Part shown: in pieces, positions 6,932 to 13,738 of the stretch
Layout of the letters: each line of letters begins with the position of its first letter
Numbering within the stretch: position 1 is the stretch's first letter
From: DATCVR01 sp036566745
Lineage (GTDB): Bacteria; Actinomycetota; Actinomycetes; Jiangellales; Jiangellaceae
Assembly (NCBI GenBank): GCA_036566745.1
Contig: DATCVR010000044.1
Span: forward strand, 1 to 18,901
Reading direction: 5' to 3'
Length of the DNA stretch: 18,901 nt
Notes under the pieces: generated by a model
What the model was told of the DNA's origin: nothing
Database searches by the model: none
What the model saw: only the letters and a program-made list of their open reading frames with translations
Translations under genes and position numbers: made by a program

Positions 6932-7837
6932 TCAACCGGCTGGCGCCCGGCGGCTCTGGACGGCACGGTAGGTCCGCTCCAGCGCCGTCATCGTGTCGTC
7001 GTAGGCGCGCTGGGCCACGCCCACGAACAGGTAGTCGATCACGGCGAGCTGGGCGATGCGGCTTGCCATCGCTCCGGAGCGGAACGTCGTCTCGCGCGCT
7101 GCCGTGGTCAGCACGAGGTCGGCCACGTCGGCCAGTGGCGACGGCACGAAGTTCGTGATGGCCAGTGTCCGCGCCCCGCTGTCACGGGCCGTCTCCAGCG
7201 CCGCGATGGTGTCGTCGGTGGTGCCGGTGTGCGAGATCGCGATCGCCACGCACCGGTCGTCGAGCAGGGCGGCCGAGGTGAGCGCGGCGTGCGGGTCCGG
7301 CCACACGAAGGCCAGCAGGCCGATCCGGTGCAGCTTCTGGTGGAGGTCCTGACCGACGAACGCGCTGGCCCCGAGGCCGTAGACGTCCACCCGCCGAGCC
7401 TCCGACACCGCCGAGACGGCCTGGTCGAGGGTGTCGAGATCGAGCGTGGCCGCGGTGTCCTCGATGGCCCGCGCGTCGTTGTAGGTGATCTTGGCGACGA
7501 TGTCGGCGAGCGTGTCGTTCCGGTCGATGTCACCCGACGGCCGGGCCACTCCGCCGTGCTCGACGTTCTCGCGGCTGGCCTCGCCGGCCAGCGCGATCCG
7601 CAGGTCCGGATACTTCGCCAGCCCAATCGTGCGGCAGAACCTCATGACGGTGGTGGCCGAGGTGTCGCAACGTTCCGCGAGGCGGTTGATCGACAGTCGC
7701 GACACCCCGCCGGGGTCGGACAGCACCGCGTCGGCCACCCGCCGCTCGGCCGGTCGCAACGATGGCAGAGCCCCACGGATCCGGACGAGAAGCCCAAACC
7801 CCAGCTCATCGGCACCATTGCCTTGCTCGCCGGACAC
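6932..7837 (-). CDS. MurR/RpiR-family transcriptional regulator (HTH + SIS), likely MurR-type
   Basis: A 301-aa regulator with an N-terminal HTH_6 domain (about 17-90; LRPAERRVADAVL, SRLSINRLAERCDTSATTVMRFCRTIGL) and a C-terminal SIS sugar-isomerase domain (about 130-270; VDVYGLGASAFVGQD, then ISHTGTTDDTI at 201-211, the phosphosugar loop). RpiR proteins bind sugar phosphates with the SIS domain; E. coli MurR responds to MurNAc-6-phosphate. The GTG start at 7837 has AAGGGG (7845-7850) seven bases upstream. It is divergent from the transporter-murQ-anmK operon, and the 219-base gap between them carries repeated operator-like motifs, so it most likely controls that operon and itself. Repression released by MurNAc-6-P (made by AnmK) is the expected logic but is inferred. 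Paralogues for other sugars exist, so the ligand is not proven; context is the main argument. Confidence 0.88.
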   Translation of the reverse strand: MSGEQGNGADELGFGLLVRIRGALPSLRPAERRVADAVLSDPGGVSRLSINRLAERCDTSATTVMRFCRTIGLAKYPDLRIALAGEASRENVEHGGVARPSGDIDRNDTLADIVAKITYNDARAIEDTAATLDLDTLDQAVSAVSEARRVDVYGLGASAFVGQDLHQKLHRIGLLAFVWPDPHAALTSAALLDDRCVAIAISHTGTTDDTIAALETARDSGARTLAITNFVPSPLADVADLVLTTAARETTFRSGAMASRIAQLAVIDYLFVGVAQRAYDDTMTALERTYRAVQSRRAPAG

Positions 7838-7888
7838 GGGCCCACCCCTTCGTGGTCTGGCCCGCCTGCCTGGAGGCCGGGCCGCGGC

Positions 7889-7962
7889 CTATCGTGACAC
7901 AAGATCGTCACGTAATGACATCTATCGTGGCACCTACGTCAAGAATTGACTTATCGTGTCGG
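7889..7962. promoter_or_regulatory. Three direct repeats, candidate RpiR/MurR operators
   Basis: The divergent intergenic region has CTATCGTGACAC (7889-7900) and CTATCGTGGCAC (7922-7933), identical at 11 of 12 positions, plus a weaker copy TTATCGTGTCGG (7951-7962; TATCGTG-x-C kept). Copies start 33 and 29 bases apart, close to three helical turns, placing them on one face of the DNA. A further related half, GATCGTCACG, at 7903-7912 makes the inverted repeat CGTGAC-N8-GTCACG (7893-7912) with the first copy. No coding function explains these repeats. They are probably binding sites of the adjacent RpiR-type regulator. Confidence 0.55.
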
Positions 7963-7968
7963 ACGTAG
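7934..7968. repeat. 7-bp inverted repeat flanking the candidate promoter core
   Basis: CTACGTC (7934-7940) and GACGTAG (7962-7968) are exact reverse complements with 21 bases between them. They bracket the TTGACT hexamer and the third TATCGTG repeat. The arrangement could be a second operator or a wide-spaced dimer site; chance is possible for arms this short. Confidence 0.3.
7938..7950. promoter_or_regulatory. Palindrome with back-to-back -35-like hexamers of divergent promoters
   Basis: GTCAAGAATTGAC is a perfect 5-3-5 inverted repeat. Read rightward it supplies TTGACT (7946-7951), with CAGCGT 17 bases on (7969-7974; only the key A and T of a -10 match). Read leftward it supplies TTGACG (7942-7937) with TGTCAT (7920-7915) 16 bases on, facing the RpiR gene. 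So one palindrome may seed both divergent promoters. The -10 elements are weak, so exact start points are uncertain. Confidence 0.4.
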
Positions 7969-8056
7969 CAGCGTGAGTCCCCGGTGTCTCCACGGAGCGC
8001 CACCTACGGATCGATCCGAGCGGCAGCGCCGCCCAGTATCGGAGGTACTTCTCGCC

Positions 8057-9607
8057 ATGTTCCGTATCCGATCGCGACGACTGGCCTCGGGCGTCGTCGC
8101 ACTCACCGCGGCGGTCAGCCTGGCCGCCTGTAGCGGTTCGAGCAGCGACTCCGGCGACGACGGCGGCTCCGGCGACGGCGGTGGCGCGCTGGTCTTCGGC
8201 GTCACGTCCGACCCGGACACCCTGTTCCCGTGGAAGGCCACCCAGTTCCAGGCGGTGAACGTCCTGCAGAACCTGTACGGGACGCTGACCGACCTCGACG
8301 AGAACCTCGAGGTCGTGCCCGGCCTCGCGGAGTCGTGGGAGACCTCGCCCGACGGGTTGACCATCACCTTCAAGCTCCGGACCGGTGTCACCTTCGCCGA
8401 CGGGTCGGAGTTCGACTCCGCCGACGTGAAGTCCTCGCTCGACCGGATCAAGGACGAGGCCACGGGCGCGGTCTCGGCCGCCACGCTGGCCTCCGTCGCC
8501 AGCGTCGAGGCACCGGACGCCACCACGGTCGTCGTCACGCTCACCGCACCGGACGCCTCGCTCGTGTCCGGCCTGGCCAGCATCAACATGGCGATGATCT
8601 CGGCCGAGGACAGCGAGGAGACGCTGACCACCGAGGCCAACGGCACCGGCGCGTTCACCCTCGGCGAGCGGGTGCCGAGCGAGTCGCTCACCCTCGAGCC
8701 CAACGCCGACTTCTGGGACGGCGCCCCGGAGATCGACAGCCTCGAGTTCCGGGTCATCCCGGACGAGACCTCGATCGTGTCCGCGCTCCAGTCGGGCAAC
8801 GTCCAGATGGCCGTCTTCGACGACCCGCTGGTGGCCCAGACCGCCGACGTGGGCGACGTGTCGATCATCAAGACGCCCCAGCTCAGCTACCACGTGCTGC
8901 AGCTCAACGCGACGCGCCCGCCGCTGAACGACCTCAACGTCCGGCTGGCCTTCCAGTGCGCGATCGACCGCCAGGAAGTGCTCAACACGGCCGCCATGGG
9001 CGAGGGCGAGGTCGTGGGCCCGATCACGTCGCCGGCCTACAAGTCCGACCCGGACTCGCGGCCCTGCCCCGAGCGCGACCTGGTCGCCGCGAAGGACTAC
9101 CTCACCCAGGCCGGCTTCCCCGACGGCCTCGAGATCAGCACGATCGTCTCGCAGGGCGAGTACGCGACGTCGGTCGCCGAGGCGCAGAGCGTCGCCGCCC
9201 AGCTGGCCGAGGCGGGCATCACGCTGAACATCGAGCCGCTCGAGTCGGGCTCGTACGTCGACCGCTGGGTCGCCGCCGACTTCGACACCGCGATCGCGCT
9301 CAACGGCGGGCGCCCGGACCCCGACGGCATGTACGGCCGGTACTTCACCAGCACCGGCAACCTCAACGCCGTCGCCGGGTACAGCTCGCCCGAGCTGGAC
9401 GCCCTGTTTGCGGAGGGTCGCACCATCACCGACCCCGAGCAGCGCAAGGCGATCTACACCCAGATCTCTGACAACCTCGAGGCCAACGCCGCGTGGATCT
9501 GGATGTTCACCAGCTACACGTACACGGCCACCACCGATGCGGTCAGCGGCTTCACCCCGGTGGCCAACGGTTCGCTGCAGAACCTGCGCCACGTCAAGCT
9601 CGACTGA
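8057..9607 (+). CDS. Family 5 substrate-binding lipoprotein of a peptide-type ABC importer
   Basis: A 516-aa extracellular binding protein (SBP_bac_5, DppA/OppA-like). Residues 1-25 are a lipoprotein signal: RIRSRR, a hydrophobic core, and lipobox LAAC with lipidated C25, followed by a Ser/Gly/Asp linker. The mature part carries family landmarks: DPDTLFPWKATQFQAVNVLQ, LAESWETSPDGLTITFKLR, GVTFADGSEFDSADVKSSLDRI and LQLNATRPPLNDLNVRLAF. The start at 8057 is set by GGAGGT (8041-8046) and the signal peptide; upstream in-frame codons are not needed. As first gene after the divergent regulator it should capture the operon's substrate outside the cell. The family binds di- and oligopeptides, nickel, opines and also peptidoglycan fragments (MppA in E. 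coli). With murQ and anmK in the operon, a muropeptide or anhydroMurNAc-type ligand is inferred. Confidence 0.88.
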   Translation: MFRIRSRRLASGVVALTAAVSLAACSGSSSDSGDDGGSGDGGGALVFGVTSDPDTLFPWKATQFQAVNVLQNLYGTLTDLDENLEVVPGLAESWETSPDGLTITFKLRTGVTFADGSEFDSADVKSSLDRIKDEATGAVSAATLASVASVEAPDATTVVVTLTAPDASLVSGLASINMAMISAEDSEETLTTEANGTGAFTLGERVPSESLTLEPNADFWDGAPEIDSLEFRVIPDETSIVSALQSGNVQMAVFDDPLVAQTADVGDVSIIKTPQLSYHVLQLNATRPPLNDLNVRLAFQCAIDRQEVLNTAAMGEGEVVGPITSPAYKSDPDSRPCPERDLVAAKDYLTQAGFPDGLEISTIVSQGEYATSVAEAQSVAAQLAEAGITLNIEPLESGSYVDRWVAADFDTAIALNGGRPDPDGMYGRYFTSTGNLNAVAGYSSPELDALFAEGRTITDPEQRKAIYTQISDNLEANAAWIWMFTSYTYTATTDAVSGFTPVANGSLQNLRHVKLD

Positions 9608-9611
9608 CCGG

Positions 9612-9634
9612 GGCCGGGGCGCAGTGCCCCGGCC
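9612..9634 (+). terminator. GC-rich hairpin just after the binding-protein gene (attenuator or 3'-end stabiliser)
   Basis: GGCCGGGGC, loop GCAGT, GCCCCGGCC: a perfect 9-bp stem starting five bases after the stop codon. No T-tract follows, so it is more likely a partial terminator or RNA-decay barrier than a full stop. Such elements often let the binding protein be made in excess over its membrane partners. Confidence 0.55.
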
Positions 9635-9661
9635 GTCTCGACCATCCCCACCCCCCGCAAG

Positions 9662-9732
9662 GTCGATCTCGGAGGGGTCGGCGTTCCGCTCGGGCAGCTG
9701 TCCGAGCCGGACCCGACCTCTCCGGGATCGAC
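9662..9732 (+). ncRNA. Large 71-nt mRNA stem-loop between the binding-protein and permease genes
   Basis: Left arm GTCGATCTCGGAGGGGTCGG (9662-9681) pairs with 9713-9732 over 20 bp, with two G-U wobbles and no mismatch. Inside it, TCC/GGA (9685-9687 with 9709-9711) and an 8-bp stem, GCTCGGGC with GTCCGAGC around an AGCT loop (9688-9707), continue the structure. It fills most of the 147-base gap and ends about 13 bases before the permease ribosome site AGGGAGAG. It could be an RNase III target, a decay barrier or a regulatory leader. I do not recognise it as a known riboswitch. The class 'ncRNA' here means a structured mRNA element, not a proven separate RNA. Confidence 0.55.
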
Positions 9733-9754
9733 GGGGAACGATCCAGGGAGAGGC

Positions 9755-10726
9755 ATGATCAGGGCCGCACTACGGCACCCGATCCCGCGCCGCGCCGTCG
9801 AATCCGCCCTGACGCTGCTCGGCGTCGCGGTGCTCGTCTTCATCATGTTGCGGGCCATCCCCGGCGACCAGATCACCGCGTCGCTGGGCACCGAGGCCGC
9901 GGCGCTCACTCCGGACCAGCGCGACGCCCTGGCCGCGTACTACGGCCTCGACCAGCCGTTGGTCGTCCAGTTCTTCACCTGGCTGGGCAACCTCGTCACC
10001 GGCAACCTGGGCGTGTCGCAGCGCTCCGGCCAGACTGTGCTGGAGATGACGGCCCACTCGCTGCCGATCACCTTCGAGCTGGGCGTCCTGTCCCTGCTGG
10101 TGGGCCTGGTCATCGGCGTCCCGCTGGCCATGGTCAGCGCCTCCAAGCCCAATTCGGTGCGCGACGGCGCCGGGCAGGCCGTGGGGCTGGCCGGGCTGAG
10201 CATCCCAGCCTTCCTGCTGGGCTCGGCGATGCTCGCGGTGGCCGCCCGGGTGTGGGGCTACAACCCGAACGCCGAGCGGTTCGCGACGTTCGTCGAGAAC
10301 CCCGGCCTCAACCTCCAGCAGATGCTCATGCCCGCGCTGGTGCTCGGCTTCGGCATCGCGGCGCCGATCATGCGCACGGCCCGCTCGGCGCTGCTCGAGG
10401 TCCGCTCGCAGGACTTCGTCCGGACCGCGCTGGGCAAGGGCGCTGGGCTGCGCCGCATCCAGGCCCGCCACGTGCTGCGCAACTCGCTGGTCCCGATCGT
10501 GACCATGACCGGCATCCAGCTCGGCTACCTGCTCGGTGGCGCCGTCGTGGTCGAGCAGATCTTCTCGATCCCCGGGATCGGGCGGCAGGTGCTGACCGGG
10601 ATCAACCAGAAGGAGTACGCGGTCGTGCAGAGCACCGTGCTGGTGATCGCACTCGCCTTCGTCCTGGTGAACCTGTTCACCGACGTCCTGTACCGGATCA
10701 TCGACCCCCGGGTGCGTGCGTCGTGA
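9755..10726 (+). CDS. ABC transporter permease, DppB/OppB type
   Basis: A 323-aa inner-membrane permease. An N-terminal helix (ALTLLGVAVLVFIMLRAIPGD) precedes the extracytoplasmic domain typical of the DppB branch (LTPDQRDALAAYYGLDQPL, GNLGVSQRSG). About five further membrane helices follow, with the EAA loop EVRSQDFVRTALGKGAG before RHVLRNSLVP that docks the ATPase. C-terminal landmarks EQIFSIPGIGRQVL and VNLFTDVLYRIIDPRVR are standard for the family. The ATG at 9755 follows AGGGAGAG (9745-9752). It forms the translocation channel with the next gene product, and its stop overlaps that gene's GTG start by four bases. Confidence 0.93.
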   Translation: MIRAALRHPIPRRAVESALTLLGVAVLVFIMLRAIPGDQITASLGTEAAALTPDQRDALAAYYGLDQPLVVQFFTWLGNLVTGNLGVSQRSGQTVLEMTAHSLPITFELGVLSLLVGLVIGVPLAMVSASKPNSVRDGAGQAVGLAGLSIPAFLLGSAMLAVAARVWGYNPNAERFATFVENPGLNLQQMLMPALVLGFGIAAPIMRTARSALLEVRSQDFVRTALGKGAGLRRIQARHVLRNSLVPIVTMTGIQLGYLLGGAVVVEQIFSIPGIGRQVLTGINQKEYAVVQSTVLVIALAFVLVNLFTDVLYRIIDPRVRAS

Positions 10727-11619
10727 CGACCGAAGCCACCACCGCCGACGCCACGGTCTCCGCCGCCCCCGAGCCGGCCCGCGGCTCCGCCCTGCGCCGC
10801 CTCCTGCGCAGCAAGGCCGGGCTGATCGGCTCGATCATCACGCTGGTCATCGTGGCCGTGGCGCTGGCCGCGCAGCTCGGCCTGTTCCCGTACGACGCGG
10901 TCAGCCAGGACGCGCTGGTCCGCCTGCAGCCGCCTTCTGCCGAGCACTGGTTCGGGACCGACCAGTTCGGCCGCGACGTGTTCGTCCGTTCGGCGGCCGG
11001 GGCGGCGAGCTCGCTGCTGGTGGCCGTCGTGGCAGTGACCATCGCGACCCTGATCGGCACCTCCGCGGGGGTCCTGGCCGGCTTCTTCCAGGGCCCGGGG
11101 TCGCGCTCGATCCTGGGTGTCACGAACGTGCTCTTCGCCTTCCCGCCGTTGCTGCTTGCCCTGGCCCTGGCCTCGGCGTTCACCCGCACCTGGTTCACCG
11201 TGGCGGTGGCGATCGCGATCGTCTACATCCCGATCTTCGTGCGGGTCACCCGCGGGCCGGTGCTGTCGCTGCGCGAGTCGAACTTCGTGCGGGCCACCAC
11301 CGTGCTCGGGTTCTCGGTGCCCCGCGTGCTGCTCCGCCACGTCCTGCCCAACATCGTCGCGATCGTGATCGTGCAGGTCACGCTGTCGTTGTCGTGGGCG
11401 GTGCTGACCGAGGCCTCGTTGAGCTTCCTCGGCCTCGGCACCCCTCCGCCGGCGCCGTCACTCGGGTCGATGGTGCTGGAGGCGCGGGCGCTCGTGAACG
11501 CCGCGTGGTGGACGATGGCCGCGCCCGGCGGCGTGATCGTGCTCATGGTCGTGGGCCTCAACCTGCTCGGTGACGGCCTCCGCGACGCCCTCGACCCCCA
11601 CCATGGAGACTCCCGATGA
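10723..11619 (+). CDS. ABC transporter permease, DppC/OppC type
   Basis: A 298-aa partner permease. After a Thr/Ala-rich N-terminus, residues about 20-70 match OppC_N (LRRLLRSKAGLIGSI, a hydrophobic helix, then EHWFGTDQFGRDVFVRS). The core has the EAA loop LRESNFVRATTVLGFS-x5-LLRHVLPNI and EASLSFLGLGTPPPAPSLGSM, both conserved in DppC proteins. The end, LNLLGDGLRDALDP, is also typical. Start is the GTG at 10723, within the GTGA overlap with the upstream stop, which suggests translational coupling. The gene ends in an ATGA overlap with murQ, so transport and catabolic genes are welded together. Substrate as for the binding protein; inferred from context. Confidence 0.93.
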   Translation: MTTEATTADATVSAAPEPARGSALRRLLRSKAGLIGSIITLVIVAVALAAQLGLFPYDAVSQDALVRLQPPSAEHWFGTDQFGRDVFVRSAAGAASSLLVAVVAVTIATLIGTSAGVLAGFFQGPGSRSILGVTNVLFAFPPLLLALALASAFTRTWFTVAVAIAIVYIPIFVRVTRGPVLSLRESNFVRATTVLGFSVPRVLLRHVLPNIVAIVIVQVTLSLSWAVLTEASLSFLGLGTPPPAPSLGSMVLEARALVNAAWWTMAAPGGVIVLMVVGLNLLGDGLRDALDPHHGDSR

Positions 11620-12539
11620 CGCGTCCCGAGTTCGACCTCGACCAGCTCGCGACGCTGACGACGGAGACCGCCGACCCCCGCTACGCCTCCGTGGACACCG
11701 CCGGGGTCGCCGAGCTGGCCGCGATGATGAACGAGGCCGACGCGTCGGTGCCGGCCGCCGTCGAGCGCGCACTGCCGGCGATCGTGCCCGCCATCGAGGC
11801 GATCGTGGCACGGATGTCCGTCGGCGGCCGACTGCTGTACATCGGCGCCGGGACGCCGGGGCGGCTGGGTGTCCTGGACGCCTCGGAGTGCCCGCCCACG
11901 TTCGGGACCGACCCGGCCGTGGTGGTGGGCGTGATCGCCGGGGGCAACGCCGCGATCCTGGCCGCCCAGGAAGGCGCCGAGGACGACCTGGAAGCCGGCC
12001 GGGCAGCGGTCGCGACCGAGAACGTCGGGCCGGGCGACAGCGTCGTCGGCATCACCTCCAGCGGCCGCACGCCGTACGTGCTGGCCGCGATCGAGGCGGC
12101 CCGCGAGCGCGGCGCCCTGACCGTGGGGCTGAGCTGCAACGCCGGGGCGCCGCTGAGCGACGCCGCCGAACACGGCATCGAGCTGGTGGTGGGGCCAGAG
12201 GTGCTGGCCGGATCGACGCGGCTCAAGTCGGGCACCGCGCAGAAGCTCGTGCTCAACATGATCACGACGATCTCGATGGTCCGGATGGGCAAGGCGTACG
12301 GCAACCTGATGGTCGACCTCAAGCCCACCAACGCCAAGCTGCGCGAGCGGGCCACCCGGACCGTGCAGGCCATCACCGGGGCCACCCGCGAGGAGGCCGT
12401 CGACGCCCTTCAGGCCCGCGCCTACCACGTGAAACGCTCGGTCCTGCTGATCGAGCAGGGGCTGTCGGCCGACGAGGCGGACGCCCGGCTGGCGGCGACC
12501 GGCGGGCACCTTCGCGACGTGCTGGAGGGACGGCGATGA
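11616..12539 (+). CDS. murQ: N-acetylmuramic acid 6-phosphate etherase
   Basis: A 307-aa cytosolic enzyme that removes the D-lactyl ether from MurNAc-6-phosphate, giving GlcNAc-6-phosphate and D-lactate. Length equals the family norm. Landmarks: TTETADPRYASVDT near the N-terminus, IGAGTPGRLGVLDASECPPTF (76-96), VIAGGNAAI, EGAEDD (119-124), GITSSGRTPYVLAA (SIS phosphosugar loop) and TRLKSGTAQKLVLNM with GKAYGNLMVDL. E91 and E122 have the same spacing (31) as the two glutamates reported as essential in E. coli MurQ (E83, E114). One variation is GTPGRLG where E. coli has GTSGRLG. Start ATG overlaps the permease stop as ATGA, with GGAGA (11605-11609) upstream. It sits in the middle of an ABC transporter operon, next to anmK, which makes its substrate. 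Confidence 0.95.
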   Translation: MTRPEFDLDQLATLTTETADPRYASVDTAGVAELAAMMNEADASVPAAVERALPAIVPAIEAIVARMSVGGRLLYIGAGTPGRLGVLDASECPPTFGTDPAVVVGVIAGGNAAILAAQEGAEDDLEAGRAAVATENVGPGDSVVGITSSGRTPYVLAAIEAARERGALTVGLSCNAGAPLSDAAEHGIELVVGPEVLAGSTRLKSGTAQKLVLNMITTISMVRMGKAYGNLMVDLKPTNAKLRERATRTVQAITGATREEAVDALQARAYHVKRSVLLIEQGLSADEADARLAATGGHLRDVLEGRR

Positions 12540-13738
12540 GGGTTCTCGGGCTGATCTCCGGCACCTCCCACGACGGCATCGACGCGGCTGTCGTCGACTT
12601 CGCGCTGCGCGGCGGCGAGCTGCACGGCACGGTCGTACACACCGCCACCACGCCGTACGACCCGGAGCTGCGCGAGCGGCTGCGGCGCGCACTGCCCCCG
12701 GCGCCCACGTCGTTCGCCGAGGTCTGCGAGCTGGACACGCTGATCGGCCAGGCGTTCGCCGCCGTCGCGGCGGCTGCCGGTGACGCGACCAGCGACATCG
12801 AGCTGATCTGCTCGCACGGCCAGACCGTCTTCCACTGGATCGACGGGTCGCACGCCCTCGGCACTCTCCAGATCGGCCAGCCTGCCTGGATCGCCGAGCG
12901 GACCGGCGTACCGGTGGTCGCCGACGTCCGGGCTCGCGACCTCACGGTCGGCGGGCAGGGCGCCCCGCTGGTGTCCCTGCTGGACACGCTGCTCCTCGGC
13001 GGCCTGGGCGGACGTCCGGCCGCGCTGAACCTCGGCGGCATCTCGAACATGACGGTGCTCGCTCCGCCGATCGGAGCCGGAGCGATCGCCTACGACATCG
13101 GACCGGCCAACGCGCTGATCGATGCGGCCGTGGTGCGCTCAGGGGCGCACCCGAGGGGCTTCGACGTGGGCGGCGCGATCGCGGCTCGGGGTCGCGTCCT
13201 GCCCGACCTCCTGGAGCGGTTGCTGGCCGATCCCTACTACGCCATGCCCGCCCCGAAGAGCACCGGCAAGGAGCTGTTCCACGACGGGTACCTCGATGAC
13301 GTCCTGGCCGCGCACGCCGCTCCGGTCGCCGACGACGACCTGATCGCGACACTGACGGCGCTGACCGCGCGCACCGTCGCCGACCAGGTCCGCGCCCACG
13401 ACGTCGATCTCCTCGTGGCCTCCGGCGGTGGGGCCGCGAACCCGACCATGATCGCGATGCTGCGCGACGCTCTGCCCGAGGTCCGGATCACCACGTCGGA
13501 CGAGTTCGGCGCGCCCAGCGACGACAAGGAGGCGATCGCGTTCGCGCTGATCGGCTGGCTCACCGCACACGGGCTGCCGGCCACCGTGCCGTCGTGCACG
13601 GGAGCCTCCGCACCCCGGATCCTCGGATCGATCACCCCCGGCACCGGTCCCCTGCGGCTCCCGCCGCCCGTGGCCACGATGCCCACAGCGCTGCGGTTGA
13701 CCGCGGCTCGACCGACCACGGCGAGGGCCGAGGCATGA
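12536..13738 (+). CDS. anmK: Anhydro-N-acetylmuramic acid kinase
   Basis: A 400-aa kinase that opens 1,6-anhydroMurNAc and phosphorylates it to MurNAc-6-phosphate, the MurQ substrate. Family landmarks: GLISGTSHDGIDAAVVD (5-21; phosphate loop), ICSHGQTVFH (91-100), VPVVADVRARDLTVGGQGAPLV (126-146), ALNLGGISN (163-171), YDIGPANALIDAA (186-198; its last Asp probably the catalytic base), KSTGKELF (241-248), ASGGGAANPT (295-304) and KEAIAFALIGW. The last 25 or so residues after GPLRLP are an Ala/Thr/Arg-rich tail with no clear counterpart in E. coli AnmK (about 369 aa). ATGA overlap with murQ, with GGAGGGA (12524-12530) as ribosome site, and ATGA overlap with the ATPase gene after it. AnmK next to an importer argues that anhydro sugars or anhydro-muropeptides are taken up, since ordinary MurNAc would need another kinase or a PTS. 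Confidence 0.95.
   Translation: MRVLGLISGTSHDGIDAAVVDFALRGGELHGTVVHTATTPYDPELRERLRRALPPAPTSFAEVCELDTLIGQAFAAVAAAAGDATSDIELICSHGQTVFHWIDGSHALGTLQIGQPAWIAERTGVPVVADVRARDLTVGGQGAPLVSLLDTLLLGGLGGRPAALNLGGISNMTVLAPPIGAGAIAYDIGPANALIDAAVVRSGAHPRGFDVGGAIAARGRVLPDLLERLLADPYYAMPAPKSTGKELFHDGYLDDVLAAHAAPVADDDLIATLTALTARTVADQVRAHDVDLLVASGGGAANPTMIAMLRDALPEVRITTSDEFGAPSDDKEAIAFALIGWLTAHGLPATVPSCTGASAPRILGSITPGTGPLRLPPPVATMPTALRLTAARPTTARAEA

Noticed and set aside
8007..8018. 12-bp palindrome CGGATCGATCCG in the lipoprotein 5' leader
   Set aside because: Perfect but short and not repeated; could be chance, and as a hairpin it would leave almost no loop.
7934..9592. 552-codon leftward frame opposite the binding lipoprotein
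   Set aside because: Val/Gly/Arg/Asp-rich shadow; the + strand has a lipobox, a ribosome site and clear family 5 binding-protein motifs.
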